NCBI GenBank assembly: GCA_038727705.1
Contig: JAVYVJ010000002.1
Coordinates: 488,600 to 552,599, forward strand
Direction of reading: 5' to 3'
DNA length: 64,000 bases
From: Zestosphaera sp.
GTDB lineage: Archaea; Thermoproteota; Thermoprotei_A; Sulfolobales; NBVN01
The position numbers and the translations under genes were made by a program. This document shows, piece after piece, positions 35,127-42,103 of the stretch. The notes below the pieces were generated by a model. The model did not search any database. It was given only the letters and a program-made list of their open reading frames with translations, and was not told the origin of the DNA. Numbering within the stretch: position 1 is the first letter of the stretch; every line of letters begins with the position of its first letter.

Positions 35127-35408
35127 ATGAAGTTCTGCCCTAAGTGCGGGACTATGCTGATGCCCGTGAAGGAGGGCGATAAAACATATTTAGTATGCCC
35201 TCGATGCGGCTACAGGGAAGTGCTTAAGGAAAGAGCTAAGTACAAGCTGGAGAGCAAGACAAGCAATGAGAGGAGGGTGAAGACCACGTCCGTAGTGAGC
35301 TCGGAAGGCGAGAAGCTGAGGAAGTCTGAGGAGCTGGAGCAGGAGAAGGAAAACTACTACGAGATATTCCTAGACCTGATGAGTGAGGAAGAGGAGGGTG
35401 GCGGGTAA
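35127..35408 (+). CDS. RNA polymerase Rpb9/TFS-like zinc-ribbon protein lacking the C-terminal ribbon
   Basis: This 93-residue protein opens with MKFCPKCGTMLMPVKEGDKT and LVCPRCGYRE, the N-terminal Rpb9-type ribbon of archaeal TFS. TFS normally has about 110 residues with a second ribbon whose Asp-Glu pair catalyses transcript cleavage. Here the rest is a charged linker ending in acidic residues, so it cannot stimulate cleavage by that mechanism. A TATA-like ggtttttaaacc lies about 40 nt upstream (35080-35091). It could be an inhibitory TFS paralogue or a distinct polymerase-binding protein. Confidence 0.75.
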   Translation: MKFCPKCGTMLMPVKEGDKTYLVCPRCGYREVLKERAKYKLESKTSNERRVKTTSVVSSEGEKLRKSEELEQEKENYYEIFLDLMSEEEEGGG

Positions 35409-35563
35409 GGCCGCACACCCCGGCCGCATGCGTTCACGTGACCTTAGACCCCTTCACACCCAGGATACCCACACCTGAAGGAGGCCTCGAGGGTGTGAGT
35501 GCCCCGGCTTGAAACACTCCGCAGGGTGTGGATGGGGATCACGTCCTGGGCGTTCAATCCCGC

Positions 35564-35585
35564 AGGCCCCGCGATCGCGGGGCCT
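35564..35585. promoter_or_regulatory. 22-bp perfect palindrome upstream of a TATA box
   Basis: An AGGCCCCGCGA half-site is followed by its exact reverse complement, with no spacer. It ends 8 nt before a TATA-like ctttataaag (35594-35603) that serves the gene at 35628. It could be an operator or the end of the preceding transcript. The rest of the 219-nt spacer has gggtgtg inverted pairs but no gene. Confidence 0.4.
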
Positions 35586-35627
35586 TAAGAAGCCCTTTAT
35601 AAAGTCTTACAGCGTCTACTTTATTAG

Positions 35628-36800
35628 GTGGTGGGTCTATTGACTATAAGCAGGAGCTTTGAGGCCATACTACCCCTATCGCCTGACACCCTGATGACGG
35701 TCATGGGGGACCTGAGATTCCAATTGAGTTTGTGGTCCTTCAACGAGGTCTACGTCAAGTCAATAAATAAGATCCAGAATAACGAGGGCGAGATAGACCT
35801 GGCGATCGGTGACACTGTGAACAGGTTGAACGTCAAGCTGGTGAGTAAAAGGGTTGATGAGGCCCAGGTCGTCGAGTTAGAGGGTAGGGGTGATGTGTAC
35901 CTCCTTCTCCGCCTCAACATGAGCGCTCGCGGCCCCTTAACCCTCGTCAAGGGGGAGTTAACGGTCAAGGCCTCATACTTTAAGGAAAGGAGGATTGAGG
36001 GAGCCCTTGATAAATTCGTTAAGGACTTACGCATGAAGATAATGCATGAACTCCCGATCGTCGTGGGGCCCCTCAGAGACAAGGCTGAGGCAGCCCCCCC
36101 AACCCCAGTCCCTCCCACCGAAGGGAAGACACCATCTCATTTCGTGAAGCTCTCCGAGGCCCTGGGCGTGGACCCCGAGGACGTACCTAAGTACATGACT
36201 GTGAAGGTCGGTGATAGGGTGAGGCGCGGCGACGTCATCGCCAGATACCTGGGGATGTCAGGCTTGGTGAAGAGGGAGGTTGTAGCCCCGGTGGACGGCG
36301 TAGTGGAGTCCATAAACGATAAGACGGGGACCGTGGTGATCAAGGAGCAGGTGACTGCAGGGCTTCTTAAGCCTGCGGAGGTCCCTGTAGCACCCGCACC
36401 TAAGCCAACCCCCCCTGAGAGGGTTAAGGTGAAGGAGCTGGAGGTGCACGGCGATCCGAGGGGTCTGGAAGACGACGTTAGGCTCAGCTTAATATTGCTT
36501 AAGTCGCAGCTGGTGGCAAGCGCGAAGAGGGAGGTGGGCGGTAAGGACGTAGTGCCGACCCTTAAGGAACTCTGCAAGGACTTCAAAGACGTCGTAATCT
36601 TCGGTGCGTGGACCGATAACGAGGGCAACAGGATTAAGGTCCTGCTACACGGGGACGAGGTGATGGGATTCAGGGTGGAGAGACCTGACGGGGGCATCAT
36701 GAACGGTGCCGACGCGCTCAAGTTCGCGGCAGGACTGACCCCGAGGGTCTGGAGGATCTACATATACTCAGTCCCGCCTGAGTTGGTGGGTCTGCGTTAG
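35628..36800 (+). CDS. Three-part cytosolic protein with a START-like N-terminus and a barrel-sandwich domain
   Basis: This 390-residue protein has an N-terminal region of about 145 residues resembling SRPBCC/START folds. A Pro-rich linker precedes a biotinyl/lipoyl-like barrel-sandwich domain (about 185-250, VGDRVRRGDVIARYLGM and APVDGVVESI). It lacks the Met-Lys-Met biotinylation site. A second Pro-rich linker leads to a C-terminal alpha-beta domain. GTG 35628 follows the TATA box by about 25 nt, suggesting a nearly leaderless transcript. The function is not established. The barrel domain may bind a partner or the gene's own START domain. Confidence 0.65.
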   Translation: MVGLLTISRSFEAILPLSPDTLMTVMGDLRFQLSLWSFNEVYVKSINKIQNNEGEIDLAIGDTVNRLNVKLVSKRVDEAQVVELEGRGDVYLLLRLNMSARGPLTLVKGELTVKASYFKERRIEGALDKFVKDLRMKIMHELPIVVGPLRDKAEAAPPTPVPPTEGKTPSHFVKLSEALGVDPEDVPKYMTVKVGDRVRRGDVIARYLGMSGLVKREVVAPVDGVVESINDKTGTVVIKEQVTAGLLKPAEVPVAPAPKPTPPERVKVKELEVHGDPRGLEDDVRLSLILLKSQLVASAKREVGGKDVVPTLKELCKDFKDVVIFGAWTDNEGNRIKVLLHGDEVMGFRVERPDGGIMNGADALKFAAGLTPRVWRIYIYSVPPELVGLR

Positions 36801-36828
36801 TTAACGCAGTCGCGAGGGCGACCTCCAC

Positions 36829-37704
36829 CTACCTCACAGGCTCCACGTGGACTGTCGCGTCCCACCCGAGTTCGTCCTTGATGGCTCTCTCCACACTGTC
36901 CGCAAGTCTGTGGGCCTCTTCGAGGCTCACATCCTTGGGTAGCCTGATGTGTAGTGAGATCTCCACGTGATCCCCGTACCTGTGTATGTGCACGTGGTGT
37001 AGGTCCTCGATGAGCGGTGAGGTGCTTACTACTACCTTCCTCAAAACCTCCATCTCACTGCCTGCCGGGCTCGAGCCGAGCAGCTCCCTGGACGTTATTA
37101 GGATTATCTCCGCGGACGTGTACATTATGAGGGCCGAGACCGCCAGACCTAGAACGCCATCTAACCACCAGTAGTCGCCACCGACAATAACCCCTACGGC
37201 GAGCAAGCCCGCGGCGACGGCGTCGCTTCTGTGATGCCACGCGTCCCCGATGATCGACTGCGACTTATGTGCTCTGCCGAGTTTCAAAGCCCACCTAGCC
37301 AGCAATTCCTTAATAAGGGCTGACGCCATCAAGACCGCCACTAGAGTCCAGCTGAAGATCAGCGACTCCTTAGCCACCAGCTTCCCATAGCTACTCACCA
37401 TGAACTCGAAACCGACCACGCCGAGAAGGGTGCCTATGACGACAGCGCCTACCTGCTCAGCCCTCCCATGCCCGAACGGATGCTCGCTATCAGGGGGTCT
37501 GTAAGCAGCCCAGAAACCGATCACCACAACCACGGAGGTCACGGCGTCCGACAGTGTGTGGACGGCGTCCGCGACGACGGCGATTGAGTTATGCGCCAAC
37601 CCCACGTAATATTTACCGGCGAAGAGCAGCAGGTTAACCAAGATCGAGACAAAACCCTCCCTGAAGCCCGCAGACCTGCGCTCCACCGAGCCAACACCAG
37701 CCAC
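36829..37704 (-). CDS. Cation diffusion facilitator (zinc/iron/manganese efflux)
   Basis: The 291-residue protein has six membrane helices and the two CDF metal sites, HTLSDA (HxxxD) in helix II and WHHRSDA (HHxxxD) in helix V. Its C-terminal ferredoxin-like domain is His-rich (HHVHIHRYGDHVEISLHIRLP). It exports divalent metals in exchange for protons. It is convergent with the preceding gene, 28 nt away. Its promoter lies just before the tRNA-Ala gene. Confidence 0.93.
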   Translation of the reverse strand: MAGVGSVERRSAGFREGFVSILVNLLLFAGKYYVGLAHNSIAVVADAVHTLSDAVTSVVVVIGFWAAYRPPDSEHPFGHGRAEQVGAVVIGTLLGVVGFEFMVSSYGKLVAKESLIFSWTLVAVLMASALIKELLARWALKLGRAHKSQSIIGDAWHHRSDAVAAGLLAVGVIVGGDYWWLDGVLGLAVSALIMYTSAEIILITSRELLGSSPAGSEMEVLRKVVVSTSPLIEDLHHVHIHRYGDHVEISLHIRLPKDVSLEEAHRLADSVERAIKDELGWDATVHVEPVR

Positions 37705-37762
37705 ATTATAATGAGGACACTACAATCCTTATAAGTCCTCACACCCCTAATCATTTATTGGT

Positions 37763-37839
37763 GGGCCGGTAGCTCAGCCTGGAAGAGCGCTCGGCTTGCA
37801 ACCGAGAGGCCCCGGGTTCAAATCCCGGCCGGTCCACCA
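37763..37839 (+). tRNA. tRNA-Ala (UGC) with encoded CCA
   Basis: Acceptor GGGCCGG (37763-37769) pairs with CCGGTCC (37829-37835), including the G3-U70 wobble that identifies alanine tRNA. The anticodon arm CTCGG-CTTGCAA-CCGAG gives TGC. The D arm GCTC/GAGC and T arm with GGTTCAAATCC are normal. Discriminator A is 37836 and CCA is 37837-37839. A short TATA-like catttatt lies about 10 nt upstream. It marks the left edge of the conjugation-type region. Confidence 0.95.
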
Positions 37840-37923
37840 GCCCTCTTAGACTCTCCATCAAGTTCTACACGACCACGGAGGCTACGCATTGAAGCATGCG
37901 TGGAGTCCACGCACGAATAACCG

Positions 37924-38067
37924 TTATCCCCCGCCCGCACTGCTTGGGACCTTCCTCCCGCCGGGTAGCTTGGCGTACTCGTAGACGTATAGCTTCCCCT
38001 CAGCATGCTTAACAGGAAAGCCCAACACACCCTCTTCAGAACTGCTTTCTGGGGGACTTATCCCCAC
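37924..38067 (-). CDS. Possible small ORF of 47 residues beside the tRNA-Ala gene
   Basis: It starts at GTG 38067 and ends at TAA 37924. The peptide has an LYVYEYAKLPGGRKV segment with protein-like strand and turn texture. It lies just downstream of the VirB4 gene, with no strong ribosome site. It may be an element gene, or a fragment of an integrase or other gene disrupted at the insertion. I found no motif. Confidence 0.3.
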   Translation of the reverse strand: MGISPPESSSEEGVLGFPVKHAEGKLYVYEYAKLPGGRKVPSSAGGG

Positions 38068-38085
38068 CCACGGCTTAATAGTTGA

Positions 38086-39894
38086 TTAAGTTATTGATGT
38101 GGTGAAGGATTTTAGTTCCTCCTCAGTCGGCAGGACTTGGAGCGTTAGCCTCTTCCTCCCTGCTTTGAGGATCCCTGCACCGGTTGGTGCGTTCACGAGG
38201 AAGTCCGCCTCAGCATCGCTCAGCTTGTAGATCTCCCTCACCGCGTCCCTCCCCTCCAGCTCCTGCCTGAGTATGAGTGACGTAGCGCTCTGCTCCAGGA
38301 CAGTCCTGCCCTGAGGCGTCCTCGCCAAATCCTCAGCCCTCTGACTAACGTACATGAAGACGACGCCGCACTTCCTCCCCCTCCTGGCAATGTTCTCAAA
38401 GAGTGCAACAATGCTCGGTGTCTCCATGAAGAGCCACGCCTCATCAACGAAGAACACGGACTTCTGTGACCTAGTCAACAACCTGTTGTAGGCATACGCA
38501 GCTATGAGTGCTGAGATAAGTATCTTCAGACGCTTAGACCTAACGTTCTTGAGGCCGAAGACTGTGGAGCTGGAGATGTTGGGGGGCTCCCCCCTGTAGA
38601 CGTGAACGTCCGGCTCCGCCAGAGCTCCCTGCAGGTACCTACTCAGTTGCGGGTCCTGCATAGATGTAACTAGCTCCTCAACATCATCGACTCTGTCCGC
38701 CTTAGTTGATAGCTCCCTCCTCAACAGTCCCTGCAACTGCTCCGGCACAACGTAGACCTCCGACAGGACGTCCGCCACCTGTGAGACGTCCAAGTAACCT
38801 AACTGCACCATCTTTATCGGATCCAAGCCCAACTCCCCCCTCTCCCCTATCTCGACGGGTGCAGCGCCGAGGAGTCTGGAGACCTTGGTGTACTCCGACT
38901 CAGGGTCTATGCCTACGTACGGAACGTCCCTACAGAGCTCCCTAAGCCTCTTCAGGAAGACCTTTGCGGTCATCGACTTCCCGCTACCCGTCACCCCGAG
39001 AATCACGAAGTTCAGGTTGGGCTTCGTCCACGGGTTAAGCACGACAGGGCTCCCCGTGCCTGAGACCCCGAGGAACACGCCGCCACCATCAACGAGCTCC
39101 TCGTCAATCATGAAGAACAGGGGCTTGAGCGAGTAGGTGTCCGTGTAAGCCTTCTCCAGACAGAATACATAGCTACACACGCTGAAGTCATACAGCCTTC
39201 TCTGCATCGGCGGTGCCTCTGCCTCCACCCCAAAACCCTTTAGCAGCGTCTTGACCTGCCCCTCAACGCCGTTGAGCTCCCTCAAGTCCCTGGCCAACAG
39301 CGTGAGCATCAGGTATACCTCCAGGAGGTCCGCACCGGATAGGACGCTTCTAGCTAGTTCTTCGAGCATAGCCACCTGCTCCTGAAGCTCCACGGATCCG
39401 CTAGATCCAGATACCTTCCTCTTCCTAGCCCTCTCAACCGTTGAGAGGGCCTTAGACCTCCCAACAACCCTATAGATGAGGACTATCTCCCCAACGTCGT
39501 TGAAGAGACTGTAGAGGAAGCCCTCTGGGAGACGGCTCGGGAACCTGTAGGCTACAAGGACCCTCGCATACATGTTGCTGTCAAGTAGGAGCGTGTAGGG
39601 GTCGACGAGCCTGCTCACGTTGGGTCTAGGCACAGCATCAACTGGTTTGGCGTTGAAGTACGGCACTGACTCTGCTGTAGTGCGGAGATAGAAGTCAACC
39701 ATGATCACGTCCGCTTCATAGCCGTAGTAGGTGAACCTCTGACGCTCCCTCCTCATGAGGAGGACGCCGCTCTTAGTGGACGCCACCAGGGACGTGAAGT
39801 CGTTCAGGAGGAGGTCCCTATCCTCAGCCGAGGAGATCGTGAATGAACTTCCCTCAAGCTTAAACCACCTCACAGGAGCCTTAGCCTTCAACAC
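38086..39894 (-). CDS. virB4-like: VirB4-like conjugation ATPase
   Basis: The 602-residue protein has an N-terminal alpha-beta region of about 280 residues and a C-terminal AAA-type ATPase. Walker A is GVTGSGKS (Lys306) and Walker B is VFFVDEAWLF (Asp484-Glu485); DEAWLF is typical of VirB4/TrbE/TraC. An arginine-containing YVSQRAEDLA segment follows. VirB4 proteins energise pilus assembly and DNA transfer in type IV secretion. CedB in crenarchaea is a relative. It starts with GTG after a ggtggggtg ribosome site. It is divergent from the prepilin operon and shares a 52-nt promoter spacer with it. Confidence 0.88.
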   Translation of the reverse strand: MLKAKAPVRWFKLEGSSFTISSAEDRDLLLNDFTSLVASTKSGVLLMRRERQRFTYYGYEADVIMVDFYLRTTAESVPYFNAKPVDAVPRPNVSRLVDPYTLLLDSNMYARVLVAYRFPSRLPEGFLYSLFNDVGEIVLIYRVVGRSKALSTVERARKRKVSGSSGSVELQEQVAMLEELARSVLSGADLLEVYLMLTLLARDLRELNGVEGQVKTLLKGFGVEAEAPPMQRRLYDFSVCSYVFCLEKAYTDTYSLKPLFFMIDEELVDGGGVFLGVSGTGSPVVLNPWTKPNLNFVILGVTGSGKSMTAKVFLKRLRELCRDVPYVGIDPESEYTKVSRLLGAAPVEIGERGELGLDPIKMVQLGYLDVSQVADVLSEVYVVPEQLQGLLRRELSTKADRVDDVEELVTSMQDPQLSRYLQGALAEPDVHVYRGEPPNISSSTVFGLKNVRSKRLKILISALIAAYAYNRLLTRSQKSVFFVDEAWLFMETPSIVALFENIARRGRKCGVVFMYVSQRAEDLARTPQGRTVLEQSATSLILRQELEGRDAVREIYKLSDAEADFLVNAPTGAGILKAGRKRLTLQVLPTEEELKSFTTSIT

Positions 39895-39920
39895 CGGTAC
39901 ACCCCACCGTCAGTGAGCGA

Positions 39921-39930
39921 CTTATATAAG
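39921..39930. promoter_or_regulatory. Symmetrical TATA box between the VirB4 and pilin operons
   Basis: CTTATATAAG is perfectly palindromic and sits in the middle of the 52-nt spacer, about 26 nt from the VirB4 GTG and about 16 nt from the pilin GTG. One box may drive both divergent operons, which would tie their expression together. Confidence 0.45.
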
Positions 39931-39946
39931 TTGGCTGTTTGGTGAG

Positions 39947-40321
39947 GTGAGCAAGCTGAACTACCGGAGGAGAGGGCTCTCAAACGTGGCTGCCGGGATA
40001 GTTCTGGCGGTGGTGACTGCATGCGCCCTGACCATTATCGTGCAGTGGGCCAGAACGCAGGTCTCCAGGATGCCCTCAAGGGTTGCTGAGGGTGTAGCGG
40101 TCGCGCCACACCGCATAGGCAGCGACCTCATCATAGTGAACTACGGCTTCAGAACCTACACGGCGAGGCTCATCAATGAAGATGGCGGCATATGCAGCAG
40201 CCCGCATGCAGTCCAGCTATTGCCGAGGAGCGCTGCGATCGTAACAACATCATGCAATGTTGAGTGGGTTGAGATTAGCGGCAACATCCTGAGGGTGGTG
40301 AGCGTTGGGAAGAAAGCATAG
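39947..40321 (+). CDS. Archaeal type IV prepilin-like protein
   Basis: This 124-residue protein begins with a basic tract and RRRG followed by LSNVAAGIVLAVVTACAL. This is a class III signal cut after Gly10 by the archaeal prepilin peptidase PibD. The hydrophobic stalk is followed by a short beta-rich head with two Cys (near residues 83 and 104). It is the first gene of a co-oriented operon. The next gene overlaps its end by 17 nt. It likely forms a minor or major pilus subunit of the transfer system. Confidence 0.8.
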   Translation: MSKLNYRRRGLSNVAAGIVLAVVTACALTIIVQWARTQVSRMPSRVAEGVAVAPHRIGSDLIIVNYGFRTYTARLINEDGGICSSPHAVQLLPRSAAIVTTSCNVEWVEISGNILRVVSVGKKA

Positions 40322-41723
40322 GAAGGGTCAGGCAGAGGTCATCGCAGCACTGAGCATAGCGATGCTGACGGCGCTATCCGTGTATGTTGCGGCGTACGTC
40401 ATCCAGCTGCAGAGAAGGCAGGTGGCGGAGGCCCAGGAGTACAGTCAACTCATCGTCGAGCGAATGAATGAGTTCGTTGCTTTCAGGCTCGCGGACGAAA
40501 GCGTTGAGGCCTCCTCCAACACGGACTCCTGGCTTGCGTACAGGGCGGTGGTGGACGGGGACGGTAGCGTGCTGTGGAAGAACTTCACGGCCGTGAGCGT
40601 CTCAGGTGACTGGCTACCCGTCCTCAAGGCCACCTGGACTGAGGGCGGGGACGTGATTGCGGGTAAGGTCAGGACATGCGATGCGAGGCTAGTGGTAGTG
40701 ACCGGCATGGGGAGGCTGTTCTCGTGGTGTCCTCAGGCACTGCAGGCACTGCTCAACCCCATCGACCCCACACAGGGGAGCGGGTTGGGGATATACGTAA
40801 CGGGTGGCACGTACTATGCGTTCAAACGCATAGGAAACTACAACTACAGCGTGAGGTACGTTTACAGGGGCGGGGCCTTCACAAACGAGAGCGTGGTGAC
40901 GTACGTGTGGGACGCAAACATGTCCTACAACATATTTAAAGCTGACTATGACGGCTACGTAGTCGTCAAGCCCGTGAAGACCGCCCTCAGCACCCTACAG
41001 ACCGCTCACTTCTTCAGCGTGCCTGACCCATCGATCCCATACGCAACGCCATCATGGTCGTCTGTTATGAGGGCGGACCTAGCAAAGAAGGCGGAGATCA
41101 ACCGCACCATCGTTTACGATGGGTCTAGGGTTAGCGTGACCGCCTGCTGGCGGCTGGACCCAGTAGTCGCCGCGGCATCCCGAAGCACCGCCTCAAGCAC
41201 TGGGGGAGGCTCCACCTACTCCGTCTACTTTACCATATACAACATGCCGTCCGAGTGGTCTCTGCCCAACATTATCGCCGCCCTCACCGGGTCCTACATC
41301 TGGGTTCAAACACCGTCCTGGCTTGAATACGTTAAGGCCGGCTACGCCTACTATTCACACACCTGTCAGGATCAGTACTGCGGGGCCGTGAGCATCACTG
41401 CCTACTCAATCTCATCAATCACATGCGGGGGGAGCAACCCATGCTATTCGGGGGGCAGGGTCTACGCATACTGGAGGACAGGCACTACCCCCTACACATT
41501 CAGTTACACCGCCTACCTCTCCTCAGTAATGCAGGTGGGGACCGAGTACAGATTCTCCATAAACCCAACGCTTAACCCCACATACTACAGGGTCACGCAG
41601 ACCGTGAGAACAGCCTCACCGACCACCATCAACTCCCTGCCAGCAAATGCAATAGCTACGGACAGCGGGGCCACGATATACGTCGTCAACGTCATACCGC
41701 AGATGCTGCAGGCGATTGGGTGA
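40305..41723 (+). CDS. Large type IV pilin-like or adhesin protein
   Basis: The 472-residue protein opens with MGRKHRKG, then QAEVIAALSIAMLTALSVYVAAYV. This is another class III signal, with cleavage after Gly8. The long head is Ser/Thr/Tyr-rich with six or more Cys (for example CQDQYC and CGGSNPC). It looks extracellular and partly disulfide-bonded. Its TTG start overlaps the previous gene. The size suggests a tip adhesin or a minor pilin rather than the bulk subunit. No known domain was recognised. Confidence 0.7.
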   Translation: MGRKHRKGQAEVIAALSIAMLTALSVYVAAYVIQLQRRQVAEAQEYSQLIVERMNEFVAFRLADESVEASSNTDSWLAYRAVVDGDGSVLWKNFTAVSVSGDWLPVLKATWTEGGDVIAGKVRTCDARLVVVTGMGRLFSWCPQALQALLNPIDPTQGSGLGIYVTGGTYYAFKRIGNYNYSVRYVYRGGAFTNESVVTYVWDANMSYNIFKADYDGYVVVKPVKTALSTLQTAHFFSVPDPSIPYATPSWSSVMRADLAKKAEINRTIVYDGSRVSVTACWRLDPVVAAASRSTASSTGGGSTYSVYFTIYNMPSEWSLPNIIAALTGSYIWVQTPSWLEYVKAGYAYYSHTCQDQYCGAVSITAYSISSITCGGSNPCYSGGRVYAYWRTGTTPYTFSYTAYLSSVMQVGTEYRFSINPTLNPTYYRVTQTVRTASPTTINSLPANAIATDSGATIYVVNVIPQMLQAIG

Positions 41724-41785
41724 GCTAGGGGTGGGTTGGGGTGGGCTTTGAGTCCAGGTACCACCGGTTCTCATGCACTAGGTCT

Positions 41786-42103
41786 ATGTCTTTCACGAGC
41801 GAGAGGCTCTACGGCCCGCTCCAGGTGAAGCACGCAGCCTACCTCGCACTGTCGGTCCTCGCTGGGTGGAGGGGCCTCACCTTGGGGAGCGGGGTCCTCC
41901 TGGCCTCCGCAGCCATCACCGCATTCCTAGGGCTGGTGTCGGCAGTCGTCGGCGTTAAGACTATGAGCTTCGAGGGTAAGGTGGTGACGACCCTCATATC
42001 CATGTTCGACACACTACCCTCCCGAAGGGGTAAGCGGGTGAAGCGCAAACCTAAGCCGCAGTCCAGGCCTGGCAAGCTTAGGGGTAGGCGTGGGGTGGCT
42101 TGA
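41786..42103 (+). CDS. VirB3/PrgI-like small membrane protein
   Basis: This protein of about 105 residues has a short N-terminal strand (SERLYGPLQVKHAAYL), two adjacent membrane helices (about 15-28 and 33-55) and a basic C-terminal tail. The xxGPLxxxxxxYL start before a helix pair is the pattern of PrgI/VirB3 proteins that dock VirB4 at the membrane. The frame runs back to 41741, but ATG 41786 gives the family-like N-terminus. It overlaps the next gene by 14 nt. The assignment is by pattern only. Confidence 0.5.
   Translation: MSFTSERLYGPLQVKHAAYLALSVLAGWRGLTLGSGVLLASAAITAFLGLVSAVVGVKTMSFEGKVVTTLISMFDTLPSRRGKRVKRKPKPQSRPGKLRGRRGVA

Noticed and set aside
37818-38030. Minus-strand ORF overlapping the tRNA-Ala 3' end
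   Set aside because: It overlaps the tRNA and has a low-complexity Arg/Ser/Gly composition. The alternative frame at 37924-38067 looks more protein-like.
38238-38447. Minus-strand ORFs nested in VirB4
   Set aside because: They are out-of-frame shadows rich in Arg and Ser with no start context.
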